From positions 2,418,001 to 2,482,000 of the forward strand of contig NZ_CP125640.1 in NCBI RefSeq assembly GCF_030053155.1: a DNA stretch of 64,000 bases, in the 5' to 3' direction. Shown one piece after another: positions 35,324-43,255 of the stretch; the stretch's first letter is position 1; every line of letters begins with the position of its first letter. The notes beneath the pieces are model-generated. The model searched no databases. It was given only the letters and a program-made list of their open reading frames with translations, and was not told the DNA's origin. The DNA is from Rhizobium sp. BT03. Lineage in GTDB: Bacteria > Pseudomonadota > Alphaproteobacteria > Rhizobiales > Rhizobiaceae. The translations under genes were made by a program, and so were the position numbers.

Positions 35324-36463
35324 ATGAGCAGAGAGACCGTGTTTTCCAACGCCCGCATCGTTCTCGAGGATGATATCCTCGCTGGCTCGATTGTCATTCG
35401 CGACGGCAAGATCGCCGATATTTCCGAAGGCAACTCGGTAGCCGGCGAAGATTTCGAAGGCGACTATGTCATTCCCGGCCTCGTCGAGCTACATACCGAT
35501 CACCTCGAAGGCCATTATCAGCCGCGGCCCGGCATCCGCTGGAACAAGACAGCCGCGGTCCAGGCGCATGACGCCCAGATCGTCACATCGGGCATTACCA
35601 CGGTGTTCGACTGCCTGCGCATGGGCGCGGACGAGGACGGCGGCTTCGAACATGGCGAGATGCGCGAGATGGCCGACGCCATCCAGTCGGCGGAGAAGGA
35701 AGGCAGGCTGCGCGCCGAGCATCTCCTCCACCTGCGCTGCGAGGTTTCGGCCGACAATGTGCTCGAACATTTCGCCGATTTCGAAAAGGACCGGCATGTG
35801 CGCCTGGTCTCGCTGATGGATCATGCGCCCGGCCAGCGGCAGTTCCAGACGATGGATCAATATATCTTCTACTATCAGAAGAAGCGCGGCCTGAGCGACG
35901 AGGCCTTCGCCCGTTTCGTCGCCAAGCGCCAGGCGGAATCGGCGCGCAACTCGACGCCGCATCGCAACGCCATCGCCAAGGTCTGCGCCGAGCGCGGCAT
36001 CACAGTCGCAAGCCATGACGATGCGACACTCTCGCATGTCGACGAGGCGATCGACAACGGCGTGCGGCTTGCCGAATTCCCGACCAGCTTCGATGCCGCC
36101 CGCGCCTCGCACGACCATGGCATGAGCGTGCTGATGGGCGCGCCGAACATCGTGCGCGGCAAGTCCCATTCCGGCAATATCGCCGCCCGCGACCTTGCCG
36201 AGATGGGCGTGCTCGACGTGCTGTCCTCCGATTACGTGCCGCTCAGCCTGCTGCATGCGCCCTTCATCCTGGCCGATGAAGTCGAGAGCATCACCCTGCC
36301 GAAGGCGATCGCCATGGTGACCTCGACGCCGGCGCGCACCGTCAGCCTCGACGATCGCGGCCGGATCGCCACCGGGCTGCGCGCCGATCTCGTCCGCGTC
36401 CACCGTTCGCATGGCGTGCCGGTGACACGCTCCGTCTGGCGCCAAGGACGCCGTGTCGCATGA
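35324..36463 (+). CDS. phnM: alpha-D-ribose 1-methylphosphonate 5-triphosphate diphosphatase PhnM
   Basis: A 379-residue amidohydrolase-superfamily enzyme that removes pyrophosphate from the 5-triphosphate C-P lyase intermediate. Metal-binding signatures are ELHTDHLEGHYQP near residue 55, LMDHAPGQRQ near 165, ASHDDATLSHVDEA near 230 and VLSSDYVPLSLL near 300. The start at 35324 (MSRETVFSNARIVLEDDILA) follows the DUF1045 stop by 13 bases. It overlaps phnN (ATGA). Confidence 0.95.
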   Translation: MSRETVFSNARIVLEDDILAGSIVIRDGKIADISEGNSVAGEDFEGDYVIPGLVELHTDHLEGHYQPRPGIRWNKTAAVQAHDAQIVTSGITTVFDCLRMGADEDGGFEHGEMREMADAIQSAEKEGRLRAEHLLHLRCEVSADNVLEHFADFEKDRHVRLVSLMDHAPGQRQFQTMDQYIFYYQKKRGLSDEAFARFVAKRQAESARNSTPHRNAIAKVCAERGITVASHDDATLSHVDEAIDNGVRLAEFPTSFDAARASHDHGMSVLMGAPNIVRGKSHSGNIAARDLAEMGVLDVLSSDYVPLSLLHAPFILADEVESITLPKAIAMVTSTPARTVSLDDRGRIATGLRADLVRVHRSHGVPVTRSVWRQGRRVA

Positions 36464-37056
36464 GCCCGTACGAACCCCATCCAGGAGCCGGAGCCGAGCG
36501 CGGCATTATGGTCGTCGTCGTCGGGCCGAGCGGCGCCGGCAAGGACACGCTGATGAACCTTGCCGCGCGGCATTTCGCCGGCCGCGCCGACGTTCATTTC
36601 ACCCGCCGCGTCATCACCCGCCACCGCGACGCCGGCGGCGAAGACCATCTTTCCGTCTCCCTCCAAGGGTTTGCCGCCATGGAGCAGTCGGGCTCCTTCG
36701 CCGTCTGGTGGGAGGCGCACGGCTTGAAATACGGTATTCCGGCCGAGGTCTCGGTGGCATTGTCGCGCGGCCATGTCGTCGTCGCCAACGGTTCCCGCTC
36801 GGCGCTTCACCGTTTCCAGGCGGCTTTCCCGCGGCTCAAGGTGATCAACGTCACCGCTCGCCCGGAAGTGCTCGCCAGCCGGCTGGAGGCGCGCGGGCGT
36901 GAGACGCATGAGGATATCATGGCCAGGCTTGCCCGCGGGCCGCTGACCGTGCGCGGCGACTACGACGTCGCGGAGCTCGACAATAGCGGCTCGCTCGAAG
37001 AGGCCAAGCAGAAGATGGTCACGATCCTCGACGGGCTGCTCGCCGAAGTCCATTGA
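36460..37056 (+). CDS. phnN: ribose 1,5-bisphosphokinase PhnN
   Basis: A 198-residue guanylate-kinase-like enzyme that phosphorylates ribose 1,5-bisphosphate to PRPP, the last step linking phosphonate degradation to nucleotide metabolism. Walker A GPSGAGKDTL lies near residue 22. FTRRVITRHRDAGGEDHLSV carries the GMP-kinase-like arginine cluster, and NGSRSALHRFQ is typical of PhnN. The first ATG overlaps the phnM stop; a second at 36508 is closer to the domain but leaves a non-coupled start. Confidence 0.93.
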   Translation: MSPYEPHPGAGAERGIMVVVVGPSGAGKDTLMNLAARHFAGRADVHFTRRVITRHRDAGGEDHLSVSLQGFAAMEQSGSFAVWWEAHGLKYGIPAEVSVALSRGHVVVANGSRSALHRFQAAFPRLKVINVTARPEVLASRLEARGRETHEDIMARLARGPLTVRGDYDVAELDNSGSLEEAKQKMVTILDGLLAEVH

Positions 37057-37076
37057 CCGCAATTGAGAGGAAGGGC

Positions 37077-37580
37077 ATGCGCGCCATCAAAGTGGTCGAT
37101 TACGATCCATCCTGGCCGCGGCTCTTTGCTGAAATCAGCGCCGAGATCTCCATCCTGCTCGGCAATCTCGTGCTGTCCGTCGACCATATCGGCAGTACTT
37201 CGGTGCCTGGCCTGCCGGCCAAGCCGAAGATCGACCTCGATGTCGTGACGATCTCCGACGACGTTCTGCCGATGGCGATCGAAATGGTGCGCGCTGCCGA
37301 TTTTGTCTTTCACGGCGATAGGGGAGAGAAACGCTGGGCCTTCACCCGCGATCATGAAGCCTATGGCTTCAAGCTCTATCTTTGCGGCCGCGGTAATCGC
37401 GCCCATCGGGAGCGCATCCTGTTTCGCGACTATCTCCGGCATCACTCCGAAAGGGCCACGGCCTATGCCGATCTGAAACGCCGGCTGGCTGCGGAAGCAG
37501 GCGGCGATTGGGATTTCTACACCGGCGGCAAGACCGCGTTCGTCGGCGAGACGCTGCGATTGGCAAGCCTGAAGACGTGA
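37077..37580 (+). CDS. GrpB family (UPF0157) nucleotidyltransferase-like protein
   Basis: A 167-residue protein starting MRAIKVVDYDPSWPRLFAEI at 37077, with GAGAGGAAGGG upstream; the frame can start at 37053 but that would overlap phnN. The family hallmarks are VDHIGSTSVPGLPAKPKIDL near residue 40, with the GS and two acidic residues of a nucleotidyltransferase fold, and RDYLRHH near the C-terminus. Substrate is unknown. It is 20 bases behind phnN on the same strand and may be part of that transcript. Confidence 0.85.
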   Translation: MRAIKVVDYDPSWPRLFAEISAEISILLGNLVLSVDHIGSTSVPGLPAKPKIDLDVVTISDDVLPMAIEMVRAADFVFHGDRGEKRWAFTRDHEAYGFKLYLCGRGNRAHRERILFRDYLRHHSERATAYADLKRRLAAEAGGDWDFYTGGKTAFVGETLRLASLKT

Positions 37581-37595
37581 GATCGGAGCACACGC

Positions 37596-38567
37596 TTATC
37601 GACTCGGATGACCGTTTTCATAAGAGGCGTGACCTCCGGTGGTTTCAGCGATCGACTGCTGCACCCATGCTCGGAAACGGGCCGATGTCACCTCATTCCA
37701 GCGCTCCCGCGGCCCGACCAAATAATAGCCGCCGAGCCGGACGTCGGTTTCCAGCAATTCGACGAGCCGCCCGGCGCGCAAATCATCTGCGGCGATCAGG
37801 CGGGTGGCCAGCGCTATTCCTTGCCCTGCCACCGCCGCGTCGACGGTCAGATTGGCTGACCACAGCCGCGGACCGTTCAACGTCACTTCATGCTCGAAGC
37901 CAGCCTTGCGAAACCATTGCCGCCACTGATCGCGGCTTTCCTCGTGGATCAGCGGCTGACGCACCAGATCGTCAAGGGTCCGTATCGGAGCGTTTCGGCT
38001 GATCCATTCGGGGCTGGTGACCGGGAACATGCGCGGCCTTTCCAGCAGGATCCAGCGGACATTCCCCCTTGGCTCCTCGGAATAGCGGATGTCGATATCG
38101 GCCTCATAGCGGGTGAAATCCGGCTCGAGATCGGTCGCGCGCATCACGAAATCGATGCCGGGCAAGGCAAGCTGGAGCTGGTTGAAGCGCGGCGTCAGCC
38201 ACCGTGTCGCGAAACCGGGCACGCACCAGATGCGCAAGACCGTGCGGTTGACCGCCGGACGCAGCTCCGCCGTCGATTGGGCAATGAGGTCGAAAGCCGC
38301 CCCCACCGTCTCGGCAAAAACTCTGCCTTCCGCCGTCAGCCTGATGCCGCGCGGGCCGGCATCGACAAGCCGCGTGCCAAACCAGGCTTCAAGATTGCGG
38401 ACGTGACGGGATATGACGGTATGACTGAGATTGAGATCGTCCGCGGCTCTGCGCATCGATCCCAGACGGCTGACCGCCTCGAAGGCACGCACCATGGAAA
38501 GCGGCGGTAAACGTCCGCGTTTCGGAACGCCTTCCTGTTCATCTGGCGATGATTTCCCTCTGCGCAA
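37596..38567 (-). CDS. LysR family transcriptional regulator
   Basis: A GcvA-like LysR regulator. The DNA-binding domain is RLPPLSMVRAFEAVSRLGSM then RRAADDLNLSHTVISRHVRN. The ligand domain follows from about residue 105. There is no ATG ahead of the HTH in frame. The TTG at 38567 has GGGAG upstream and gives 323 residues; another TTG at 38606 is possible. It is divergent from the polyamine-type ABC operon, and the shared region holds a symmetric T-N11-A site, so that operon is its most likely target. It converges with the GrpB-family gene. Confidence 0.85.
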   Translation of the reverse strand: MRRGKSSPDEQEGVPKRGRLPPLSMVRAFEAVSRLGSMRRAADDLNLSHTVISRHVRNLEAWFGTRLVDAGPRGIRLTAEGRVFAETVGAAFDLIAQSTAELRPAVNRTVLRIWCVPGFATRWLTPRFNQLQLALPGIDFVMRATDLEPDFTRYEADIDIRYSEEPRGNVRWILLERPRMFPVTSPEWISRNAPIRTLDDLVRQPLIHEESRDQWRQWFRKAGFEHEVTLNGPRLWSANLTVDAAVAGQGIALATRLIAADDLRAGRLVELLETDVRLGGYYLVGPRERWNEVTSARFRAWVQQSIAETTGGHASYENGHPSR

Positions 38568-39023
38568 TCCTGTCTCCCAGAACGGAAATTGGTTCCGCCG
38601 AACCAAGATCGGAATGCCGTATTCCCTTCATATGCCATGGAATTGGCGATTTCGGCGTAACGAAGAGTGGTGCACGGTGGTGCATAAGATGCACCACTTG
38701 CCTACCAGCTGACAATTGCGGTTTTCGCCTTTCGCAAGCGAAACCATCAAATTTGCGGGGCGGCGCGACCACTTGCCCGAGAAGACTGGTCGGCAGCGGT
38801 GCATGCAGGTGTCCACCGCGGTCAACAAAAAGCGCCTTCCCGCCCTACCGGACATCCGCCAGCATTGCCCGCAACACGCCGCTCCGCCTCGGAGACGACA
38901 CCAAGTAAAGTCTGCAGACGCCGGCTTTGCCCATCCTTTGCGAGCGGCCGCGATTGCCAACGATCTCAAGGATCGTGGCTGTCACCGGCGTCAGACGGAC
39001 GCTCAACAAACAGGGGAACGCGA
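38568..39023. other. divergent control region of lysR and the polyamine-type ABC operon
   Basis: A 456-base region without a supported gene. It contains the three-half-site operator at 38667-38697 and, next to it, an imperfect dyad at 38720-38745. The binding-protein frame is open back to 38799, but that extension lacks any signal-peptide or family feature. The distance from operator to the binding-protein start (about 330 bases) suggests a long leader or a second promoter. Confidence 0.5.
38667..38697. promoter_or_regulatory. LysR-type operator with three half sites
   Basis: GTGGTGCAT (38677-38685) and ATGCACCAC (38689-38697) are perfect 9-bp complements around AAG. The core TGCATAAGATGCA is a T-N11-A LysR box. 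A third half site GTGGTGCA (38667-38674) repeats the left arm exactly ten bases earlier, on the same helix face. It lies about 100-130 bases upstream of the LysR start, between the divergent genes. Confidence 0.72.
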
Positions 39024-40073
39024 ATGAAATTCAAGAACACTTCGACGATGACGGCTCTCGGCCTGCTATCGCTGGCGCTCACCACGGTGCCGGGCGCGAC
39101 CCGGGATCTTACCATCGCGTCCTGGGGCGGGAATTTTCAGGATGCGCAGCGGGAGATCTATTTCAAGCCATTCTCCAAGGTGACCGGCAAGCCTCTGCTC
39201 GACGAAGGCTGGGACGGCGGTATCGGCGTCCTTCAGGCAAAGGTCAAGGCGGGGAATCCCGCCTGGGATGCCGTCGAGGTCGAAGCCGACGAACTCTCGC
39301 TCGGCTGCGCCGACGGACTTTTCGAGAAGGTGGACTGGAGCAAGCTTGGCGGCAAGGATGCATTTCTGCCTTCCGCGGTGAGCGATTGCGGCGTCGGCGC
39401 CATCGTCTGGTCGACCGCCATCGCCTATGATGGTGCGAGGATTGCCGATGGCCCCAAGTCCTGGGCCGATTTTTGGGACGTGAAGAAATTCCTCGGCAAG
39501 CGCGCCCTGCGCAAGGGACCGAAATACACGCTCGAATTCGCGCTGATGGCCGACGGCGTGCCGGCGGACAAAGTTTATGACGTCCTGGCGACGCCTGAGG
39601 GCATCGACCGCGCCTTCGCCAAGCTTGACGCGTTGAAACCGCACCTTGTCTGGTGGACCTCTGGCGCCCAGCCGCTGCAACTGCTGGCTTCCGGCGAAGT
39701 GGCCATGACCAGTGCCTATAATGGCCGCATCACCGGCATCAACCGCTCCGAAGGCCGTCAGTTCAAAGTTGTCTGGCCGGGCAGCATCTATGCCGTGGAT
39801 AGTTGGGTCGTTCTGAAGGGCGCCGAAAACAAGGATGCGGCCTTCGACTTCATCGCCTTCGCCAGCAAAGCGGAAAACCAGGCGAAACTGCCGCAATATA
39901 TCGCCTACGGCCTGCCGAACAAGGAAGCCGGCAAGAGCGTGCCGCCGGACCAGCTGGCCGACTTGCCCACCACCCAGGCCAACATGCAGGAATCAGTCAG
40001 CCTTGATACGGACTTCTGGATCGACAATTCGGAAGCGCTGACCAAGAGATTCGACGCCTGGCTGGCACAATAA
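39024..40073 (+). CDS. polyamine-type ABC transporter substrate-binding protein (PotD-like)
   Basis: A 349-residue periplasmic binding protein of the spermidine/putrescine group. The start MKFKNTSTMTALGLLSLALT at 39024 follows an AGGGGAACGCG stretch and begins a signal peptide. The mature part has DLTIASWGGNFQDAQREIYF and FSKVTGKPLLDEGWDGG, both characteristic, and a VEVEADELSLGCADGLFEKV segment. The ligand may be a polyamine or a related amine. It heads a four-gene operon and is followed by a long hairpin before the ATPase gene. Confidence 0.87.
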   Translation: MKFKNTSTMTALGLLSLALTTVPGATRDLTIASWGGNFQDAQREIYFKPFSKVTGKPLLDEGWDGGIGVLQAKVKAGNPAWDAVEVEADELSLGCADGLFEKVDWSKLGGKDAFLPSAVSDCGVGAIVWSTAIAYDGARIADGPKSWADFWDVKKFLGKRALRKGPKYTLEFALMADGVPADKVYDVLATPEGIDRAFAKLDALKPHLVWWTSGAQPLQLLASGEVAMTSAYNGRITGINRSEGRQFKVVWPGSIYAVDSWVVLKGAENKDAAFDFIAFASKAENQAKLPQYIAYGLPNKEAGKSVPPDQLADLPTTQANMQESVSLDTDFWIDNSEALTKRFDAWLAQ

Positions 40074-40086
40074 CGGACGGAATATC

Positions 40087-40125
40087 GCCCCCGCGGATCG
40101 CTTCTGCCGATCGACCCGTGGGGGC
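40087..40125 (+). terminator. long hairpin after the PotD-like gene
   Basis: Arms beginning GCCCCC (40087-40092) and ending GGGGGC (40120-40125) pair over 14 positions with one wobble and one mismatch, around an 11-base loop. It starts 13 bases after the stop codon and lies about 60 bases before the ATPase gene. The T-run is short (TT), so mRNA stabilisation is as likely as termination. Confidence 0.6.
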
Positions 40126-40185
40126 TTCCGCACATCTTCGTCACTTCGTCTGCCCAAGAGCCGACTATCCGAACGGAGGGCCGCC

Positions 40186-41259
40186 ATGGCTGCGCCGCGC
40201 ATACGCTTTGAAAGAATCTCCAAATCCTTTGGCCTGCATCAGGTCGTCAAAGACCTGTCGCTCGACATCGAGAGGGGCGAATTCGTCAGCCTTCTGGGAC
40301 CTTCGGGTTCAGGCAAGACGACTTTGCTGATGATGCTGGCGGGATTCGAAAACCCGACCGCCGGCGGCATTTTTCTCGACGGCCGCCGCATCGATCATCT
40401 GCCTCCGCATCGGCGTGAAATGGGTGTCGTCTTCCAGAACTATGCGCTCTTTCCGCATATGTCGATCGCCGACAACATCGCCTTTCCTCTCAGGATGCGC
40501 GGTGTCGGTCGCAGCGAGATCGAAGAACGCGTGAAACGCGCCCTTGAGATGGTGCAGCTGTCGGCCATGAGTGGCCGCAAGCCCGCCCAGCTTTCCGGCG
40601 GACAGCAGCAGCGCGTGGCGCTTGCCCGGTCCCTGGTGTTCGAGCCGACGGTGGTGCTGATGGACGAGCCGCTTGGGGCACTCGACAAACAATTGCGCGA
40701 ACAGATGCAACTCGACATCCGCGCCCTTCACAAGCGCCTGGAACTGACCGTGGTATTCGTGACCCATGATCAATCCGAGGCGCTGACCATGTCGGACCGG
40801 ATTGCGGTCTTCAACCGCGGCAATATCGAGCAGATCGGTACGCCGCGCGACATCTACGACCGCCCGCAGACACGCGCCGTCGCCGAATTCATCGGCGAAA
40901 CCAATCTGATAGAAGGAACGGTCAAGGCAACGGGCACGACCGGCACCTCGGTCGAGATCGCCGATGGACGGCATGTGATCGTGCCTGGCAGTAATTCGCT
41001 GGCCGTCGGCAGCCGCGTCCATATTTCCGTTCGCCCAGAGCGCATTTCCTTGGCGGCTCGCGGCATCGGCGCGGCGGCAAACGCCCTGCCGGCAAAAATA
41101 CTCGATAGCGTCTATCAGGGCGACCATTTGCGGGTGCAGCTCGATGAGGATGCCTTCCGCTTCGTGGTGCGGACCGACATGCGATCGGCGGAATGGCCGG
41201 TCGGAGCCGATGTGGTGGCGCACTTCACGCCTGAAGACTGCTGGGTGATTGCAGCATGA
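40186..41259 (+). CDS. polyamine-type ABC transporter ATP-binding protein (PotA-like)
   Basis: A 357-residue ATPase. Walker A GPSGSGKTT lies near residue 39, signature [10 protein letters not shown] near 139, Walker B VLMDEPLGALDKQLREQMQL, H-loop VTHDQSEAL. A C-terminal TOBE domain follows after about residue 240 (SNSLAVGSRVHISVRPERIS). Length and DKxLR sequence after Walker B are typical of PotA/CysA-type importers. Its stop overlaps the next start (ATGA). Confidence 0.92.
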   Translation: MAAPRIRFERISKSFGLHQVVKDLSLDIERGEFVSLLGPSGSGKTTLLMMLAGFENPTAGGIFLDGRRIDHLPPHRREMGVVFQNYALFPHMSIADNIAFPLRMRGVGRSEIEERVKRALEMVQLSAMSGRKPAQLSGGQQQRVALARSLVFEPTVVLMDEPLGALDKQLREQMQLDIRALHKRLELTVVFVTHDQSEALTMSDRIAVFNRGNIEQIGTPRDIYDRPQTRAVAEFIGETNLIEGTVKATGTTGTSVEIADGRHVIVPGSNSLAVGSRVHISVRPERISLAARGIGAAANALPAKILDSVYQGDHLRVQLDEDAFRFVVRTDMRSAEWPVGADVVAHFTPEDCWVIAA

Positions 41260-42425
41260 ATGCTTTCCGTCGACACACCGGCACCTTTGCCCTCGTCTTT
41301 CCGCTGACCTTGTTCCTGGGTGTCTTCTTCATCTGGCCGCTTCTGACCGTCCTGCAACAGGCGGTGTCCGATCCGGTCGTCAGCAAAAACCTGCCGCGGA
41401 CGACAGCTGCGGTCTCGGCCTGGAACATTACCTCCGAACCCTCGGACGAAATGCGGACAGCTCTTGTCGACGACCTGAAATCGCTCGACGACGACCAGAA
41501 ACTCGGAGAGGTGGTTCGAAGACTGAACAGCGCCCAGCCGGGCTTCCGCACACTGATGCGAAAGACCGTCGCGGCCGTGAGAGACAGCACCGGGCCGATA
41601 AGCCTCGCAGAGATCGACGCCCGATGGAACGACGTTGCCTTCTGGCGGGCAATCGCCGAAGCCACCGAGCCTTACACCGATCGCAACCTGCTTGCCGCCG
41701 TCGATCTTCAGCATGACGCGTCGGGGGCGATCGTGGCGATGCCGGCCGGAGAGTCCGCCAATCAGGCGATTCTGCTGAGAACATTCGCCGTGGCCGCCGT
41801 CGTGACCCTGGCGACCTGTCTCATCGGCCTGCCCTACGCGATGCTGGCCGCCGCCGCGAGCGGCTGGCGGCGACAGCTCCTCCTTGCCGCGGTGCTGCTG
41901 CCCCTGTGGACATCGCTGCTGGTGCGCACCGCGGCATGGTACATCCTCCTTCAGGACAAGGGGCTCATCAACTCCCTCCTCGTGTCGCTCGGCCTTCTCG
42001 ATAGCCCCTTGCCGCTTCTTTTCAACCGGACGGGTGTCGTCATCGCCATGACGCATGTGTTGCTGCCGTTCATGGTTCTGCCGATCTACAGCGTCCTCAT
42101 CGCAATCCCGCGAAATCTGATGCCGGCGGCAGCCTCTCTCGGCGCGAGGCCGATCCGGGCCTTTCTGCATATCCTGCTGCCCCTGGCGCTCCGCGGCATC
42201 GCCTCCGGCGGACTGCTCGTCTTCATGGCAGCGCTCGGTTACTACATCACACCGGCGCTCATCGGCGGGCCGAAGGACCAGATGATCAGTTCGGTGATTG
42301 CCTTCTACGCCACCGGCTCCGCCAATTGGGGCATGGCCGGTGCGCTCGGTATGGTGCTGCTCGCCGTGACGATCGTGCTCTACGGCCTTTATGGCCGGCT
42401 ATCCATGAAGACGACGGGGGCGTGA
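41256..42425 (+). CDS. polyamine-type ABC transporter permease (PotB-like, long loop)
   Basis: A 389-residue permease, MNAFRRHTGTFALVFPLTLF. Helix 1 is near residues 10-35. A hydrophilic segment of about 130 residues follows (about 40-165), then five further helices with the EAA loop PAAASLGARPIRAFLHILLP near 290. Typical PotB proteins are about 280 residues and lack this large first loop, which would lie in the periplasm and may contact the binding protein. It is coupled to the ATPase and precedes the second permease by one base. Confidence 0.88.
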   Translation: MNAFRRHTGTFALVFPLTLFLGVFFIWPLLTVLQQAVSDPVVSKNLPRTTAAVSAWNITSEPSDEMRTALVDDLKSLDDDQKLGEVVRRLNSAQPGFRTLMRKTVAAVRDSTGPISLAEIDARWNDVAFWRAIAEATEPYTDRNLLAAVDLQHDASGAIVAMPAGESANQAILLRTFAVAAVVTLATCLIGLPYAMLAAAASGWRRQLLLAAVLLPLWTSLLVRTAAWYILLQDKGLINSLLVSLGLLDSPLPLLFNRTGVVIAMTHVLLPFMVLPIYSVLIAIPRNLMPAAASLGARPIRAFLHILLPLALRGIASGGLLVFMAALGYYITPALIGGPKDQMISSVIAFYATGSANWGMAGALGMVLLAVTIVLYGLYGRLSMKTTGA

Positions 42426-42426
42426 C

Positions 42427-43215
42427 ATGACAATTCGATTGCTAAAATTTCTGTTCGGTGCGGCAACGGTCATTTTTCTGCTGGCTCCGCTTTTGGCGAT
42501 CCTTCCGATCGCATTTACCTCCAGCAGCTTCCTGGCCTATCCCATTCCTTCTTTTTCGGATCGCTGGTTTGCGGAACTGGCAACCGAGGACGCCTGGCGA
42601 CGGTCGATCGTCAACAGCTTGCTGATCGGAGCGGGGACGACCTTGCTTTCCACCGTGCTCGGCATTCTGGCCGCACTGGCATTGCGCAGGCGCGTTGTTT
42701 TTGCCGCGGCGCTGAGGACGATATTCCTCCTGCCGATGGTCGTTCCAGCTGTCGTGCTCGGCGTCGGGCTGCAGATCCTGTTTGCCGGCCTCGGATTTCC
42801 AAACACATTTGCGGCGGTCATCGTGGCGCATACGGTTGTCGCCGTGCCTTTTGTGCTGGTCAGCATCACCGCCTCGCTTGAGGGCATCGACTATCGGACC
42901 GAGCGTGCGGCCGCGAGCCTCGGGGCTTCTCCAGCAAAAGTCTTCTGGAAAGTCACGCTGCCGCTTGCCATGCCCGGCGTCCTTTCCGGCGCGGTGCTTG
43001 CCTTTGCGACATCGCTGGATGAAGTCGTGCTGACGCTGTTTGTCGCCGGGCCAAACCAGTTGACGCTGGCGCGCCAGATGTTCTCGTCGATTCGCGAAAA
43101 CATCAGCCCGGCCATCGTGGCGGCAGCATTTCTGTTTATCGTCGGGACGATCTTTCTCGGAGGCCTGCTCGCGGTGGTGCACAAACGCGCCGCCCGGTCT
43201 GCGGCCCCGGCCTGA
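42427..43215 (+). CDS. polyamine-type ABC transporter permease (PotC-like)
   Basis: A 262-residue six-helix permease, MTIRLLKFLFGAATVIFLLA. The SFSDRWFAELATEDAWRRSI region after helix 1 and the EAA loop RAAASLGASPAKVFWKVTLP near residue 158 are typical of PotC. It closes the operon and converges with ftsK, 40 bases away. Confidence 0.9.
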   Translation: MTIRLLKFLFGAATVIFLLAPLLAILPIAFTSSSFLAYPIPSFSDRWFAELATEDAWRRSIVNSLLIGAGTTLLSTVLGILAALALRRRVVFAAALRTIFLLPMVVPAVVLGVGLQILFAGLGFPNTFAAVIVAHTVVAVPFVLVSITASLEGIDYRTERAAASLGASPAKVFWKVTLPLAMPGVLSGAVLAFATSLDEVVLTLFVAGPNQLTLARQMFSSIRENISPAIVAAAFLFIVGTIFLGGLLAVVHKRAARSAAPA

Positions 43216-43255
43216 GGCCAGGGCCGTTCGTCCTTCGGGGAACCGACGGCTCCCG

